This document shows, in pieces, positions 23,925-34,450 of a stretch of 64,000 nt of DNA. The first letter of the stretch is position 1. Each line of letters starts with the position of its first letter. The notes under the pieces are model-generated. The model made no database searches. It was not told where the DNA came from and saw nothing but the letters and a program-made list of their open reading frames with translations. The translations under genes and the position numbers were made by a program. This DNA comes from Brachycybe producta (taxonomy: Eukaryota > Arthropoda > Diplopoda > Playtdesmida > Andrognathidae): positions 3,041,501 to 3,105,500 of the forward strand of contig JAUPFP010000014.1 in assembly GCA_036925085.1 (NCBI GenBank), written 5' to 3'.

Positions 23925-24490
23925 TGTTTAGAAACTAGAATGGTAGTTCAATCACTTAAGAATGCAAGTAGATGATTTATTTTAGTGCGTGTATAGCGTT
24001 AGATGGCGCCACTAGCCCCTCCTCCCATAGAAATGTACTTCTGACATTCACTTTCCTTTTTTTTTGCACGTGGCAAACTTTTAATTTGCGTCATCCGCTA
24101 TTTCTCTACCTCTACACGTGCTCTCTCTCTTCACTTATAATTATGTTCTGGGTTTAAGTTTGTCCACGTGCTCTGATAATTAAGGGTGTTTTGGAGGCGC
24201 TTTTAGAGCTAAAAGGGTGCATTCGATTTCAACTTAATTGGCGATGAGTGTAGTTTGGCCAACTCTGGAGGGGTTGCAGGCGCCATCTACCTTGCAATTT
24301 ACACAAGTATTTTTTCTATGGAAAGTCTTCTTACAGATATTTTCACGTTGTTATCTTTCAAAATAAACTTTTTATGAATTTACAAATTTTCCATAAAAAC
24401 ATTTATTATGAAAATATCAAGTAAGTGATTGAGCTTATTACCCTTCTAGTTTTCTAAAACATTTTCAAGATTACCTTTAATTTTCCTTCT
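23925..24490. mobile_element. ACTAGAAG element interrupted by a TTAA element
   Basis: Left arm TTTAGAAACTAGAATGGTAG ends in AATCACTTAA at 23959. The right part resumes at TTACAGATATTTTCACGTT (24331) and ends with TTACCCTTCTAGTTTTCTA. The insert (23960-24330) is the D element below. Confidence 0.7.
23960..24330 (+). mobile_element. TTAA-flanked D element, copy 1 (paired CTCF-like motifs)
   Basis: About 370 bp between TTAA (23956-23959) and TTAC (24331-24334). It holds TAGATGGCGC at 24000-24009 (+) and GCGCCATCTA at 24280-24289 (-), pointing toward each other. Three CACGTG E-boxes (near 24067, 24115 and 24162) lie between. There is no ORF. Confidence 0.7.
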
Positions 24491-24833
24491 AAAAAAGACA
24501 GAATTAAACAGAATTCTAAGCCCGTTTTTAACATTTTAAAAAACACCAACCCAGCTTTTAATTAATAAAATTACTTTTTAAGCTCAAAATAAAATTTAAT
24601 AGCCAGTCTTTTCAATCCACGAGACTGTTTAGAGGCTAGAACTTATAAAAAAAAAGTTACACACAAGAAGTTATTTTAGAAATTAAGCCTCTAACTAGTC
24701 TTTGGATTTTTTTTTTAAAAAAATATGTTTTTGTCTTACTAATTAGCATAATTGCTAATTAATAATTCTAGCACTACTCGCTAGATGTCGCTAATGATCT
24801 CATTGATCCATAAGGAGTGAGGTAGATGAAATA

Positions 24834-25261
24834 ACAGCCAGTTAGAAATAGGAGAGAACTTCAATTGGCTCCGCCCTTGTTATGACGACCGGCAACTTCT
24901 AATTGGTTGGTTATGTAGTCTGACATCACATGTTCCGTCCTTTTCAACGTCGAACCACACAACAAACCAATTAGAAGTTGCCGGTCGTCATAACAAGGGC
25001 GGAGCCAACTGAAGTTCATCTCGTTTTCTAATTGCCTGTTCTGCAGATAGCTTCACAGGCAATTAGAAATCGGGACAAACAGAAGTTGGCTCCGCCATTT
25101 TTATGACGACCGGCAACTTCTAATTGGTTTGTTATGTAGTCTGACGTCACATGTTCCACCCTTTTCAACGTCGAGCCACACAACAAACCCAATTAGAAGT
25201 TGCCGGTCGTCATAAAAAGGGTGGAGCCAACTGAAGTTCTCTCCTATTTCTAACTGCCTGT
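24834..25261. mobile_element. Mutator-like MITE type A, tandem dimer with one 9-bp duplication
   Basis: Two palindromes, 24834-25039 and 25055-25261, are separated by 15 bp. The pair as a whole is flanked by the exact duplication GATGAAATA (24825-24833 and 25262-25270). Each palindrome has arms containing GGCTCCGCC, TTATGACGACCGGCAACTTC and CTAATTGG, and mirror images. The second has TGACGTCA at 25142. Confidence 0.85.
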
Positions 25262-25827
25262 GATGAAATATCTTTTGAGCCCTCTGGGCGCCCTGGTAAA
25301 GCAATTTGTTCTCCTCCTCCTCCTCCTCCCCCCTTTAACTAAATGTCTTAAAAAGAAGCCAATTTCATAAAAGAAACAAATTCAGCCCACCCCCCCCCCC
25401 CCCACTAAAACCCTAAATTCAAACTCCCTTCTCCCCACCCCATTTTTCTACCCCTCAAAACCAACAGTTTTTATTATTTACTTTTTCAACAATATATAAA
25501 AAAATGGTTGTCCACATTCCAGAGAAACAGCGGGATGTCCACCCTCAGAAAAACTGGACATTTTATAAAAACAAATACAAATTTACTAAAAAGGAAAATA
25601 TGTTTGAAATCATTCAAACAATTTTGGAGAAAAAAATACTTTAATAACAGAAAAATATTTACTGGAAATATATTATTTTTGGTATATTACAAAATAACCT
25701 CTCTTTCTCTCTCTTTTCTAAAAATTAAATTACATTTTTTTTTTCCAATAAAAGATCGAATTTTACTTTTAGATAATAAAAAAAAGGTCCAGTTTGACCC
25801 CAAAACAATTCGATGCTCGTTGACGAT
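25262..25827. other. Intergenic stretch
   Basis: (TCC)n at about 25310-25330, a poly-C run at about 25389-25403, and AT-rich sequence without a recognisable exon. Confidence 0.6.
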
Positions 25828-26646
25828 ACAGGCATCTCCACCCAACACTAAAATTTCGTTTGCCCCGCCCCTTTTTATGAGCGTTAGACCAAATATCAAC
25901 CAATTAGAAATGACCGTCCTTTATAAAAGGGGCGGGGCATGTGAGATCAGACCAAGTAACTAACCAAATTAGAAAATTGATGACGCTCATAAAAGGGCGG
26001 GAAAGACGAAAAGTTAGTGCTGGGCACAGGCAATTAGAAATCGGGACAAACAGAAGTTGGCTCCGCCCTTTTTATGATGACCGGCAACTTCTAATTGGTT
26101 CGTTATGTAGTTTGACGTCACATGCTCCGCCCTTTTCAACGTCAGACTATATAACCAGCCAATTAGATGTTGCCGGTCGTCATAAAAAAAAGGACCAACA
26201 GAGCCAACTTCTGTTCGTCCCGATTTCTAATTGCCCGTGTTCTGGACAGGCATCTCTGCCCAGCACTAACTTTTCGTCTGCCCCGCCTTTTATGAGCGTC
26301 CTCAATTTCTAATTGGTTGATATTTGTTCTGACGCTCATAAAAGAGGGCGGGGCAAACGAAAAGTTAGTGCTTGGCAGAGATAGATGCCTGTCCAGAACA
26401 CAGGCAATTAGAAATCGGAACAAACAGAAGTTGGCTCCGCCCTTTTTATGACGACCGGCAACTTCTAATTGTTTGGTTATGTAGTCTGAAGTCACATGCT
26501 CCGCCCTTTTCCACGTCGAACCACTGTTACCACACAACAAACCAAATTAGAAGTTACCAGTCGTTATAAAAAAGGGCGGAGCCAACTTCTGTTTGTCCCG
26601 ATTTCTAATTGCCTGTGTGCTAGGCAGAGATGGCTGTCCAGAACAT
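25828..26646. mobile_element. Compound block of Mutator-like MITEs (B-A-B-A-half B)
   Basis: In order: type B 25828-26025, type A 26026-26238, type B 26246-26392, type A 26400-26616, then a half B to about 26646. B elements read ACAGGCATCT ... CAGCACTAACTTTTCG and mirror. A elements read ACAGGCAATTAGAAATCGGG and mirror. The second B is bordered by the inverted strings TGTTCTGGACAGG and CCTGTCCAGAACA. TGACGTCA is at 26113 in the first A. Confidence 0.8.
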
Positions 26647-27474
26647 CCATCGCCATTCAACAAATCACGAGTTGCCATTCCCGAAGTATAATGGTCTAAG
26701 CCTCTATAGCCTCTCATCAATGTCCTCATTACACCTCTTACGTTATAATTATTATCTTTCGATTTAATATTTTTCTTAGCAAAACCCATGGACACCTGTT
26801 TGAGTTATTATTGATATGAAAAGTAATTTAGCTCTAAGTACAAGTGGCGCCATCTATTAGCTTTATTTGTTATGAATTTATGATGCAGAATACTCTATAG
26901 GGAGACTCACTGTAGTTGAGCTACCTCTATGTATATAAAGTATCTTGATTTCTAATGGAGTGTCGTGAGCGCCACCTAGTAGTGTGTGTTCTTTGTGAAG
27001 GCGGGAGGAAGTTTAGTAAAATAAAAAGAAGAAGATGATGGGGCCAAAAAAAAAGTGGCCAAAGGATAATCCCCTGCGGTGCGCATGCGCAGTGGGTGAG
27101 GGGTCCAACAGACCATGAAATTGATAAGAAACAATCAAACTGAGATGAAATTCTCAAGAGATGTATTGTTATAATAGAAGAAAGATTCTATTTATTCTTC
27201 TTTCTTCTGAGCTCACCACCACCACCACCCTAAAAAAGAAGGACCCACACATATTATCAGAAAAATAAGACACAAAAAAAACTGGAAATCATTTTCGGGA
27301 TCAGAAATAAAAAAAAAAATAACTGAAAAACCGGAAGTGAACAAAAAAAATCCCAAGAAACTTTGCAACTTGGATCTCTTTTCTCTTTTCTTCAAAATCT
27401 TCAAATCACCAAAATTGCATTTTTGATAACAATTTTAAAGAAAGAAAAACCAAAATTTAAAGTTTTTTTTTTTA
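26647..27474. other. Intergenic stretch with two CTCF-like motifs
   Basis: GCGCCATCTA at 26847-26856 and GCGCCACCTAGTAGTG at about 26969 stand in otherwise plain sequence. A GTGCGCATGCGCAGTG palindrome lies at about 27078, and (CCA)n at about 27216. I see no exon. Confidence 0.55.
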
Positions 27475-27615
27475 AAAACTAGAAGAGTAAATGTTATCAT
27501 TTAAATAATGTGTTTCATGTTGAAAATCTTTCAAACTTAAACTAAGTTATGAGTCTTATGACATACAAAAAATACCCTTTTTAATTACCCTTCTGGTTTC
27601 TATAATACTTTTTAG
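27475..27615. mobile_element. ACTAGAAG element, truncated
   Basis: Arms AAAACTAGAAGAGTAAATG and TTACCCTTCTGGTTTCTATA. It is cut at the right by the hAT-like element. Confidence 0.6.
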
Positions 27616-27851
27616 TAGGGATGGGCCCATTCGAATCCCGCGAATCTTAAAAAATATTCGAGATTCGAAAACCCGAATCTTCGCGCTTTTTTTGTTTTTC
27701 GAATCTTTCGAATCCTAACCTTAAAAAACTGGTAAAATTAGTTGGCGTCAATTGGCGTCCAATAGAAGCGTTCACACTAACAAAAAACCCGGCGATTGTT
27801 GCAATTTCGGTGGTCGAACCCGGATCACCTTGTGGCGACCACAAAGGGCTC
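27616..27851 (-). mobile_element. hAT-like GATTCGAA element, copy 2 (truncated)
   Basis: Starts TAGGGATGGGCCCATTCGAA, the clearest terminus of this family, and runs to CCTTGTGGCGACCACAAAGG where the D element begins. Contains GTGGTCGAACCCGGATCACC, whose complement has a B-box-like GGGTTCGACCACC. Confidence 0.65.
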
Positions 27852-28199
27852 CATAGAAAAAATACTTGTTTAAATTGCAAGGTAGATGGCGCAATGTAAC
27901 CTCTTCATAGGTGGCCAAACTACACTTGTCTCCAATTAAGTTGAAATCGAATGCACCCTTTTAGCTCTAAAAGCCACGTCCAAAACAACCTTAATTATCA
28001 GCAGCACGTGGACAAACTTATACCTAGAACATAATATATAAATGAAGAAATAGAGCACGTGTAGAGAAATAGCGATGACGTAATTAAAAGTTTGCCACGT
28101 GAAACAAAAAGGAACGGTGAGTGTCAGCAGTACATTTCTATGGGAGGGAGGGCTAGTGGCGCCATCTAACGCTTACACGCAGCAAAATAAATCATCTAC
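27852..28199 (-). mobile_element. TTAA-type D element, copy 2
   Basis: Reverse-orientation copy of 23960-24330. It has TAGATGGCGC at 27883-27892 (+) and GCGCCATCTA at 28159-28168 (-), again convergent, with GCACGTGG and GCCACGTG between. One end is truncated and no TTAA pair is intact. Confidence 0.7.
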
Positions 28200-28691
28200 T
28201 TAGCTTTATTTTTAGCAGAGTTGTGTTGTTTTAGAAAATTACTTTTCAAGAGAAAACAAAAATAACGGTGGAAATTGATAGAAAATATTGGAAGCGTTAA
28301 TGCAAAAAACGTTTTTTTTTTAAATGGATGTTTTGAGAAGTGAACAATTTGAATATTATTACGACAAAGACGACGATCAAATAAATGGTGAAAGAAGACG
28401 AAATCCAATAAAACACACCCCGCCCCCTCCTTACCCCCTCCTCCCTACAATTTGTCAACTTTTTAGTGGTTTCTGTGTGTAAATGTAATGGATTTCTCTC
28501 TCTCTTTCTATTTGAAAAGTGTGTGGGGGAGGAGGAGGAGGGGTAAAAGCCCCCCCACACACTTTTAGCCTCCCTCACTTACCCCCCCCCCCCCCACCGC
28601 CACCATTTTTTAGCTAATGGACTATATAACAATAACAATAATGCATTCATATATTAATAAATGAAAGCAAGAAAAAAATGAGATTTCTCCA

Positions 28692-28728
<37 letters not shown>

Positions 28729-28789
28729 TTCTTTGTCATTCTCTCTCTCTCTCTCTCTTTCTTTGTCATTCTCTCTCTCTCTTTGTCAT

Positions 28790-28826
<37 letters not shown>

Positions 28827-28935
28827 CTCCCTATGTCTCTCTCTCTCTCCTCTCGCTTTCTCTCTTTCTCTCTCTCTTTTTCTCTCTCTCTGTCTTTTTT
28901 CTCTCTCTCTCTCTCTCTGTCTGTCTGTCTTTCTC

Positions 28936-28968
<33 letters not shown>

Positions 28969-29880
28969 CTCTCCCTATGTATCTCTCTCTTTCTATCTAC
29001 ATTTATATCAAGCCTAATATCTATTTCGCTCTTTCTAGTTTTTTATAAGTTTTGTGTTTTTGTTGCGTGTTCTCTCCTATCTCGTTAAAACACACTTTAC
29101 AGAAATAAAATACATGAGGTTTTGAACCAACCCAAAAATAACAACAACAAAAAATAACCCCTCCCTCCCCCTCCACAAAAAATAACCCCTCTACACTGAT
29201 TAATTTCATTTATTAATTTTAATTAAGTTAATTAGAAGTAATCAGACTTGCTAAAAACGAGAAAAGGATGAGAGAGAGAGAGAGAGAGAGAGAAAACTTA
29301 TTAAAAAAAAGAAAAATCTAGCCTCTAAGTCAAGAGGGTGTAAGGGGGGGGGGTCCTCCCATACCCTCTTAAAGGAACCTCAACCCCCCTTTCCGATGTC
29401 ATATTACTAGTCTAGTATATAAACAATAGGGTCTTCATAATTTGAAGAAAAAGGGGGAGAATGTTGTAATTAAATTTGACGTCATCTGACCACCCCCTTA
29501 ACTCACTCTACTCTCCTCCCACCCACCCCCCTTTTTAATAATAATAAAGTAATTTCGAAATAAACTTTCTCTCAATATTCTTCATGAAAAGTCTTGAAGA
29601 AATTAATTAAGCAAACCGTGAAATTAATTAAGAAAAAATTATTCAAGGCTTTTTTTTTAGAAGGAGGAGAGGAGTTGTTGTTGTTTGTTGTTAAAAGATC
29701 TAATTTCTTAAGTAATGAGGAGAAGAGGGTGGTGGTGGTGGAGGTAATAGGGTGACGTCATCAGTGAGGAGAGGTTTCTCTGGGAGGGGGGGGAGGGCAG
29801 TGGGGTGGGGTACCCTCAGGTGGACCGCCGCAACACGAAAATCAATTTATGGAGTTTTTATTTTTTGGAAGAAAAAGATT
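28200..29880. other. Microsatellite- and polypurine-rich stretch
   Basis: Contains a ~300-bp CT-rich microsatellite block (28689-28996), C- and G-runs near 28550-28595 and 29345, (GA)n at about 29272-29293, and GGTGGTGGTGG at about 29729. No exon was recognised. A lone ACTAGAAG arm (TTACTCTTCTAGTTTCTAAA) is at 29880-29910. Confidence 0.6.
28689..28996. repeat. Compound (CT)n / CTTT / GTCTTTCT microsatellite
   Basis: About 300 bp of interrupted CT repeats. Reading frames through it encode only Ser/Leu/Phe runs and are not genes. Confidence 0.9.
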
Positions 29881-29982
29881 TTACTCTTCTAGTTTCTAAA
29901 ACACTTTCTATGTTTTACAATGTCTTTAGAAAACGTTCAGCCTGTGGGCTCTGTTGACCTTATTGTGGGGCTGAGTGGACTA

Positions 29983-30188
29983 CAACCAATTAGAAATCGG
30001 GACAAACAGAAGTTGGCTCCACCCTTTTTATGACGAACGGCAACTTCTAATTGGTTGGTTATGTAGTCTGACGTCACATGCTCTCCGCCCTTTTCAACGT
30101 CGAACCACACACAAACCAATTAGAAGTTGCCGGTCGTCATAAAAAGGGTGGAGCCAACTTCTGTTCTTCCCGATTTCTAATTGCCTGT
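29983..30188. mobile_element. Mutator-like MITE type A
   Basis: Starts CAACCAATTAGAAATCGGG (a variant end) and finishes TTTCTAATTGCCTGT. Arms GGCAACTTCTAATTGG and CCAATTAGAAGTTGCC. TGACGTCA at 30069-30076. Confidence 0.75.
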
Positions 30189-30223
30189 CTTATTTTTACA
30201 AAATGTAGGTATTTTTTTTTAGT

Positions 30224-30421
30224 ACAGGCAAGCGTGGCCATCACTCACTTTTCCTTTTTGTCCCGCCCTTTTATGAGTGTCATCAATTTCTAATTGGTTT
30301 GTTATTTAGTCTGATGTCACATGCTCCGCCCTTATCAATTTCTAATTGGTTGATATTTGGTCTGACGCTCATAAAAGGGCGGAGAGCAAACGAGAAGCTA
30401 GTGCTGGCTACACTTGCCTGT
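30224..30421. mobile_element. Mutator-like MITE type B with near-exact 9-bp duplication
   Basis: Starts ACAGGCAAGCGTGGCCATCA and ends GCTACACTTGCCTGT. Flanks TTTTTTAGT and CTTTTTAGT differ at one position. The internal arms are TTTTATGAGTGTCATCAATT and GACGCTCATAAAAGGGCGG. Confidence 0.75.
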
Positions 30422-30467
30422 CTTTTTAGTCCATTTTATATACAGGTACATATTGGCGTTCCAGAGT

Positions 30468-30675
30468 AAAGGCAATTAGAAAACGGGATGAACAGAAGTT
30501 GGCTCCGCCCTTCTTATGACGATCGGCAACTTCTAATTGGTTGGTTATGTCGTCTGACGTCACATGCTCCGCCCCCTTTTCAACGTCAAACCACACAACA
30601 AACCAATTAGAAGTTGCCGGTCGTAATAAAATGGGTGGAGCCAACTTTTGTTCATCCCGTTTTCTAATTGCCTGT
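30468..30675. mobile_element. Mutator-like MITE type A with exact 9-bp duplication
   Basis: The element is flanked by TTCCAGAGT at 30459-30467 and 30676-30684. Ends are AAAGGCAATTAGAAAACGGG and TTTTCTAATTGCCTGT. This copy fixes both the termini and the duplication length of the family. TGACGTCA is at 30555. Confidence 0.88.
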
Positions 30676-30779
30676 TTCCAGAGTGTGACAGACATTGTCC
30701 AAATCTGAGTAATAAATACTCAGTAGGCCTAAATTAACTTTAAAGTGGTTTTGAAGTGTAAACGGGGCCTCGCGAACTC

Positions 30780-31062
30780 TTTATTTAATTTCTCAGAATT
30801 TCAGAAGAGCAAAAATAATGAAGAGAAACTAGAAAAAGTATTTTATAAACTAGAAGGGTAACTTAAAAGGTATTTTTATGTTTTATTTGACAATAAGCTT
30901 TTTTTTATTGAATTGTTTTGTCTATAAAAAGTTTATTTTCAAAAATATCAACATAGAGAAAACCTTTAAGTAATGGAGGTACCCTTCTAGTTTCTAAAAA
31001 CACTTTTCCTAGTTTCTCTTCATTTTGCTTCTTCTGAAATTACAGAAATATTGGGGAAAATC
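30780..31062. mobile_element. ACTAGAAG element
   Basis: Left arm TTCAGAAGAGCAAAAATAAT ... AAACTAGAAGGGTAAC; right arm TACCCTTCTAGTTTCTAAAA ... CTTCATTTTGCTTCTTCTG. The centre has an AAGTTTATTTTCAAAAATATC-type arm. Confidence 0.65.
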
Positions 31063-31699
31063 AGCTTTTCATAAACAAATCTTAATATTGGGGGGGGGGA
31101 GGAGGAGGGAATTACAAGTAAAAAAAAATCTGTGAACATTTCTGTTTTCATAGTTATTTTATTAGATACTAGAAGAAGCTTTATTATCAATACATCATCA
31201 CTGAGAAACTTGTATTTTTCCTGTGTGTCTATTGGGATGTGGGATTTGGTATTTTACAAGATCGATGTGTGCTTTATATTATTACATATAATATAAGAGA
31301 TGGAGAGAGAAAAAAAGGGGGAGGGGCTTAAAGATCTCCATCTTAAGTGCAATTTTACAAAGGAAAGAGGGAGGGGGGCTCGTGGGGTGCGGGTGAGGAA
31401 AAAGCTTAAGTGCTCAAAAAAAATGTCTTCCAACCCCCCCACCCCACCCCTCGCAACTCCGACCCCCCCCCCCCCCCCTCCATTGACAACATGTAAAACG
31501 TTTAACACTGGTTCAATATGGTCTCTCTATCATTCTGAACATTCTAATTATAAAGTATAACCACAATGAAATATATATCTCAAAATGGCCACCAGGTGGA
31601 GCTCATACACTCAAAATGAAAATGGATTGAGTTTTCTTAGCTTTTTTTGTTTTTAGTTTTTTTAAAAAGAAAATTCAAACATTTATTCATTGCCTCAAA
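31063..31699. other. Intergenic stretch
   Basis: G-rich patch at about 31090-31110, A/G-rich sequence at about 31300-31390, and C-runs at about 31433-31482. CCACCAGGTGGAGC (CTCF-like with one mismatch) is near 31589. No exon was recognised. Confidence 0.55.
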
Positions 31700-31908
31700 G
31701 GTAAACTGTGTTAAGTCACCTTTTTTAAAAAAAAAATAATACATGATTTTTTATCTTATGAATCAGCTTGTCAAATTCTATCCGCGGTAAACAGTGTTAA
31801 GTCTACAGTTTACAACATTGGCCACTAGATGGTGGTATACCATGTTAAGTCCTATTCCTTTCAATAAAAAGAAAAAAATTCAAAATGACTGACTTCCCCT
31901 GTAAAATG
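31700..31908. mobile_element. F element, copy 2 (truncated)
   Basis: Begins GGTAAACTGTGTTAAGTCAC like the insert in Rab14 intron 4 and follows it through GGCCACTAGATGGTGGTATA to CCTGTAAAATGAC, where a type A MITE starts. Confidence 0.6.
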
Positions 31909-32090
31909 ACAGCCGGGACGAACTTCAGTTGGCTCCGCCCTTTTTATGACGACCGGCAACTTCTGAATGGGTTTGTTGTGTAGTACGGACGTTGAAAAGG
32001 GCGGAGCATGTGACGTCAGACTACATAACCAACCAATTAGAAGTTGCCGATCGTCATAAAAAGGGCTGAGCCAACTGAAGTTCGTCCCCC
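31909..32090. mobile_element. Mutator-like MITE type A, ends eroded
   Basis: Runs from ACAGCCGGGACGAACTTCAG to CAACTGAAGTTCGTCCCCC; the outer ~15 bp of both arms are missing. TGACGTCA is near 32011, with arms as in the other copies. Confidence 0.7.
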
Positions 32091-32094
32091 TTAA

Positions 32095-32431
32095 GAGGGA
32101 TTTTCATAAAAAAATACTTGTGTAAATTGCAAAATAGATGGCGCCTGCAACCTCCACTCGTCGCCAATTAGGTTGAAATCGAATGCACCCTTTTTAGCTC
32201 TAAAAGCGTCCAAAACAACCTTAATTATCGGAGCACGTGGACAAACTTAAACACAGAACACATAATATAAGTAAAGAGAGAGCACGTGTAGAGGTAAATA
32301 GCGATGACGCAATTAAAAGTTTGCCACGTGACAAAAAAAAGGAAACCAGTCAGGACATTTCTATGTGAGGATGGATAGTGGCGCCATCTAACGCTATACA
32401 CGCACCAAAATAAAATGATCTACTTGCATTC
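32095..32431 (-). mobile_element. TTAA-flanked D element, copy 3
   Basis: Bounded by TTAA at 32091-32094 and 32432-32435. TAGATGGCGC at 32135-32144 (+) and GCGCCATCTA at 32381-32390 (-) are convergent as in the other copies. Contains GCACGTGG, GCACGTGT and GCCACGTG. Confidence 0.75.
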
Positions 32432-32435
32432 TTAA

Positions 32436-33430
32436 TGCAAAAAAAAAAAACAATAAAAAGTTGATCTATTTTCACACCAGATGTCGCTTCTTACTACATA
32501 TACATTATATAACTTTCATTGAAAAAGAAAAACAAGAAATGAGATCAATTCTTGTTCATTAATTCCATCAAATGAAAATGAAAACGAATTAGGAAACACA
32601 ATTCGAAAATTACTTTCATTACTTAAGCATTTTATTAGCTTTTTTTTTTTGGTTGTTGTTGTTCTGAATTAGTTCGATTGCAATTTTTTTTATATGTTGA
32701 ATAAAACAACACATGAAATTATCATAATGGTGATTGGTTAAAGGGGGGGGGGGTGGATATTAAGGGGGTGATATAACGTGATTAGAAAGGGGGAGGAATA
32801 TAAGGAGGAGGAGGAGGGCAAATTACCAACCAATAATTAAGAGAAAAGGTCCCAAAATTGAAAAAAAAAGCCTCTAACCGGATCAATACAAATATAAAAA
32901 GTGGGGTTGGAGAGAAAGAAATGACATCAAAAGGGGAGGTTAGTTGAGAATATACCCACCCACCCCCACCCACCAAAAAACCCCTTACCCTTCACCTCCA
33001 CCTCTCCTCCAATCCCCTTTTGGTCTTCTTCCAAATTGCAATCAACATAAAAGGGAGGGAGATGGGGGTGGGGGGTGGGGCTAAAAAAACACGCCAACTA
33101 ATAATGCAGACAAATGATGACATCATCATCATTGAGAGAGAGAGAGAGAGAGAGAACAGGAAACATTAATTAAACAAATATCATTTAAATGACAAATAAT
33201 AATAAATTATAAATGGTAATGTCAAATCAACTCGTCAAATTAATTGAGGTTGTCTCATTAAAGAGGCTAAAATGGGAGGAATGGGGTTCCCACCCACTCT
33301 CCTCCAACCCCTCCCCCTTATGTTCAAGGGCTAAAGGTAGCCATAAGAGCCGAGGACCATAAGAAGGGGCCAAAAGGGCCACCTGTGTGGTTTATTCTGT
33401 GCTTCGTAAGAACAGAAATTGTTCATTGTT
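32436..33430. other. Intergenic stretch
   Basis: Poly-A/T tracts, G-run at about 32743-32753, (GAG)n at about 32800, GGGGTGGGGGGTGGGG at about 33066, (GA)n at about 33134-33153. No exon was recognised. Confidence 0.55.
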
Positions 33431-34450
33431 GCTAGAAACTAGAAGGATAAGCCTAATCACTTAAGAGGCTACAATCACAAAATTACTTCGAAAAATCTTC
33501 ACAAAGAGCGCTAGCATCGTTTTTCTATTGAGCCCATAGACCCCCATGTTAATGAAAAAAGGTTAATTTTTAAAATACACCACAGTCGCGGCGGCAATAT
33601 GTTTATTTTTCATATTTAAACTTGTCCAATTTTGATGGTTCAAAGTGCAATGTGCACCTTAAATATATGCTGATCGAATGATAGAATGACAAAAAATTGA
33701 TAAGTGCGGTTCTATTTTTAAAAAAATATTTCAAAATCGCGAATTTCTAACTCTTATGTTAAACTCCATTGAGTACGCGCTCGTAAGCAAAAAAAAAACA
33801 TCCCTTAAAATGCTCGTAAAAATACGTAAAAATAATTTTAAAAACCACAGTAAAGTCAACACATTGGCGCACGTGCTGAATTTTTTTCTGGTTTTTTAAA
33901 ATTATTTGTAGGTATTTTTATCGACATTTTAATGGACGTTTTTTTCTTCTTAGGAGCGCGTACTCAATGGAGTTTAACATAAGAGTTAGAAATTCGCTAT
34001 TTTTAAATAGTTTTTAAAAATAGAACCGCACTTACCAATTTTTTGTCATTCTATCACTTGATCAGCATATATTTAAGGTGCACATTGCACTTTGAAATAT
34101 CAAAATTGGAAAAGTTTAAATATGAAAAAAAAACATATTGCCGCCGCGCCTGCTGTGTATTTTAAAAATTAACGTTTCTTCATTAACATGTGGGTTTATG
34201 GGCTCAATAGAAAAACGATGCTAGCGCTCTTTGTGGAGATTTTTCGAAGTAATTTTGCGATATAACCTCTTAAAGATAGTTTTTTACAGTATAATTGATA
34301 TCTTTCAAAATAAACTTTTTATACACAAGTTACTTTGAAACTGTGATTAAAAAATATCAACATAATGAAAAATACCCTTAAGTGACTGAGGCTACCCTTC
34401 TAGTTTCTAAAACAAACACTTTCAAGGTTCTCTTAATTTTGCTTTTCCGT
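33431..34450. mobile_element. ACTAGAAG element interrupted by an 805-bp TTAA foldback
   Basis: Left arm GAAACTAGAAGGATAAGCC reaches CACTTAA at 33464. The remainder resumes after the second TTAA (34270-34273) with GATATCTTTCAAAATAAAC and ends TACCCTTCTAGTTTCTAAAA. Confidence 0.75.
33465..34269. mobile_element. 805-bp foldback element with TTAA target duplication
   Basis: Left end GAGGCTACAATCACAAAATT and right end AATTTTGCGATATAACCTC are inverted. The two arms (about 33465-33795 and 33945-34269) match over most of about 325 bp, for example AAGAGCGCTAGCATCG / CGATGCTAGCGCTCTT and TAAACTCCATTGAGTACGCG / CGCGTACTCAATGGAGTTTA. TTAA lies on both sides, as in piggyBac-type insertions. No ORF is present. 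Confidence 0.8.

Noticed and set aside
28678..29088. Ser/Leu/Phe-rich frames of up to 136 codons
   Set aside because: They are translations of a CT microsatellite.
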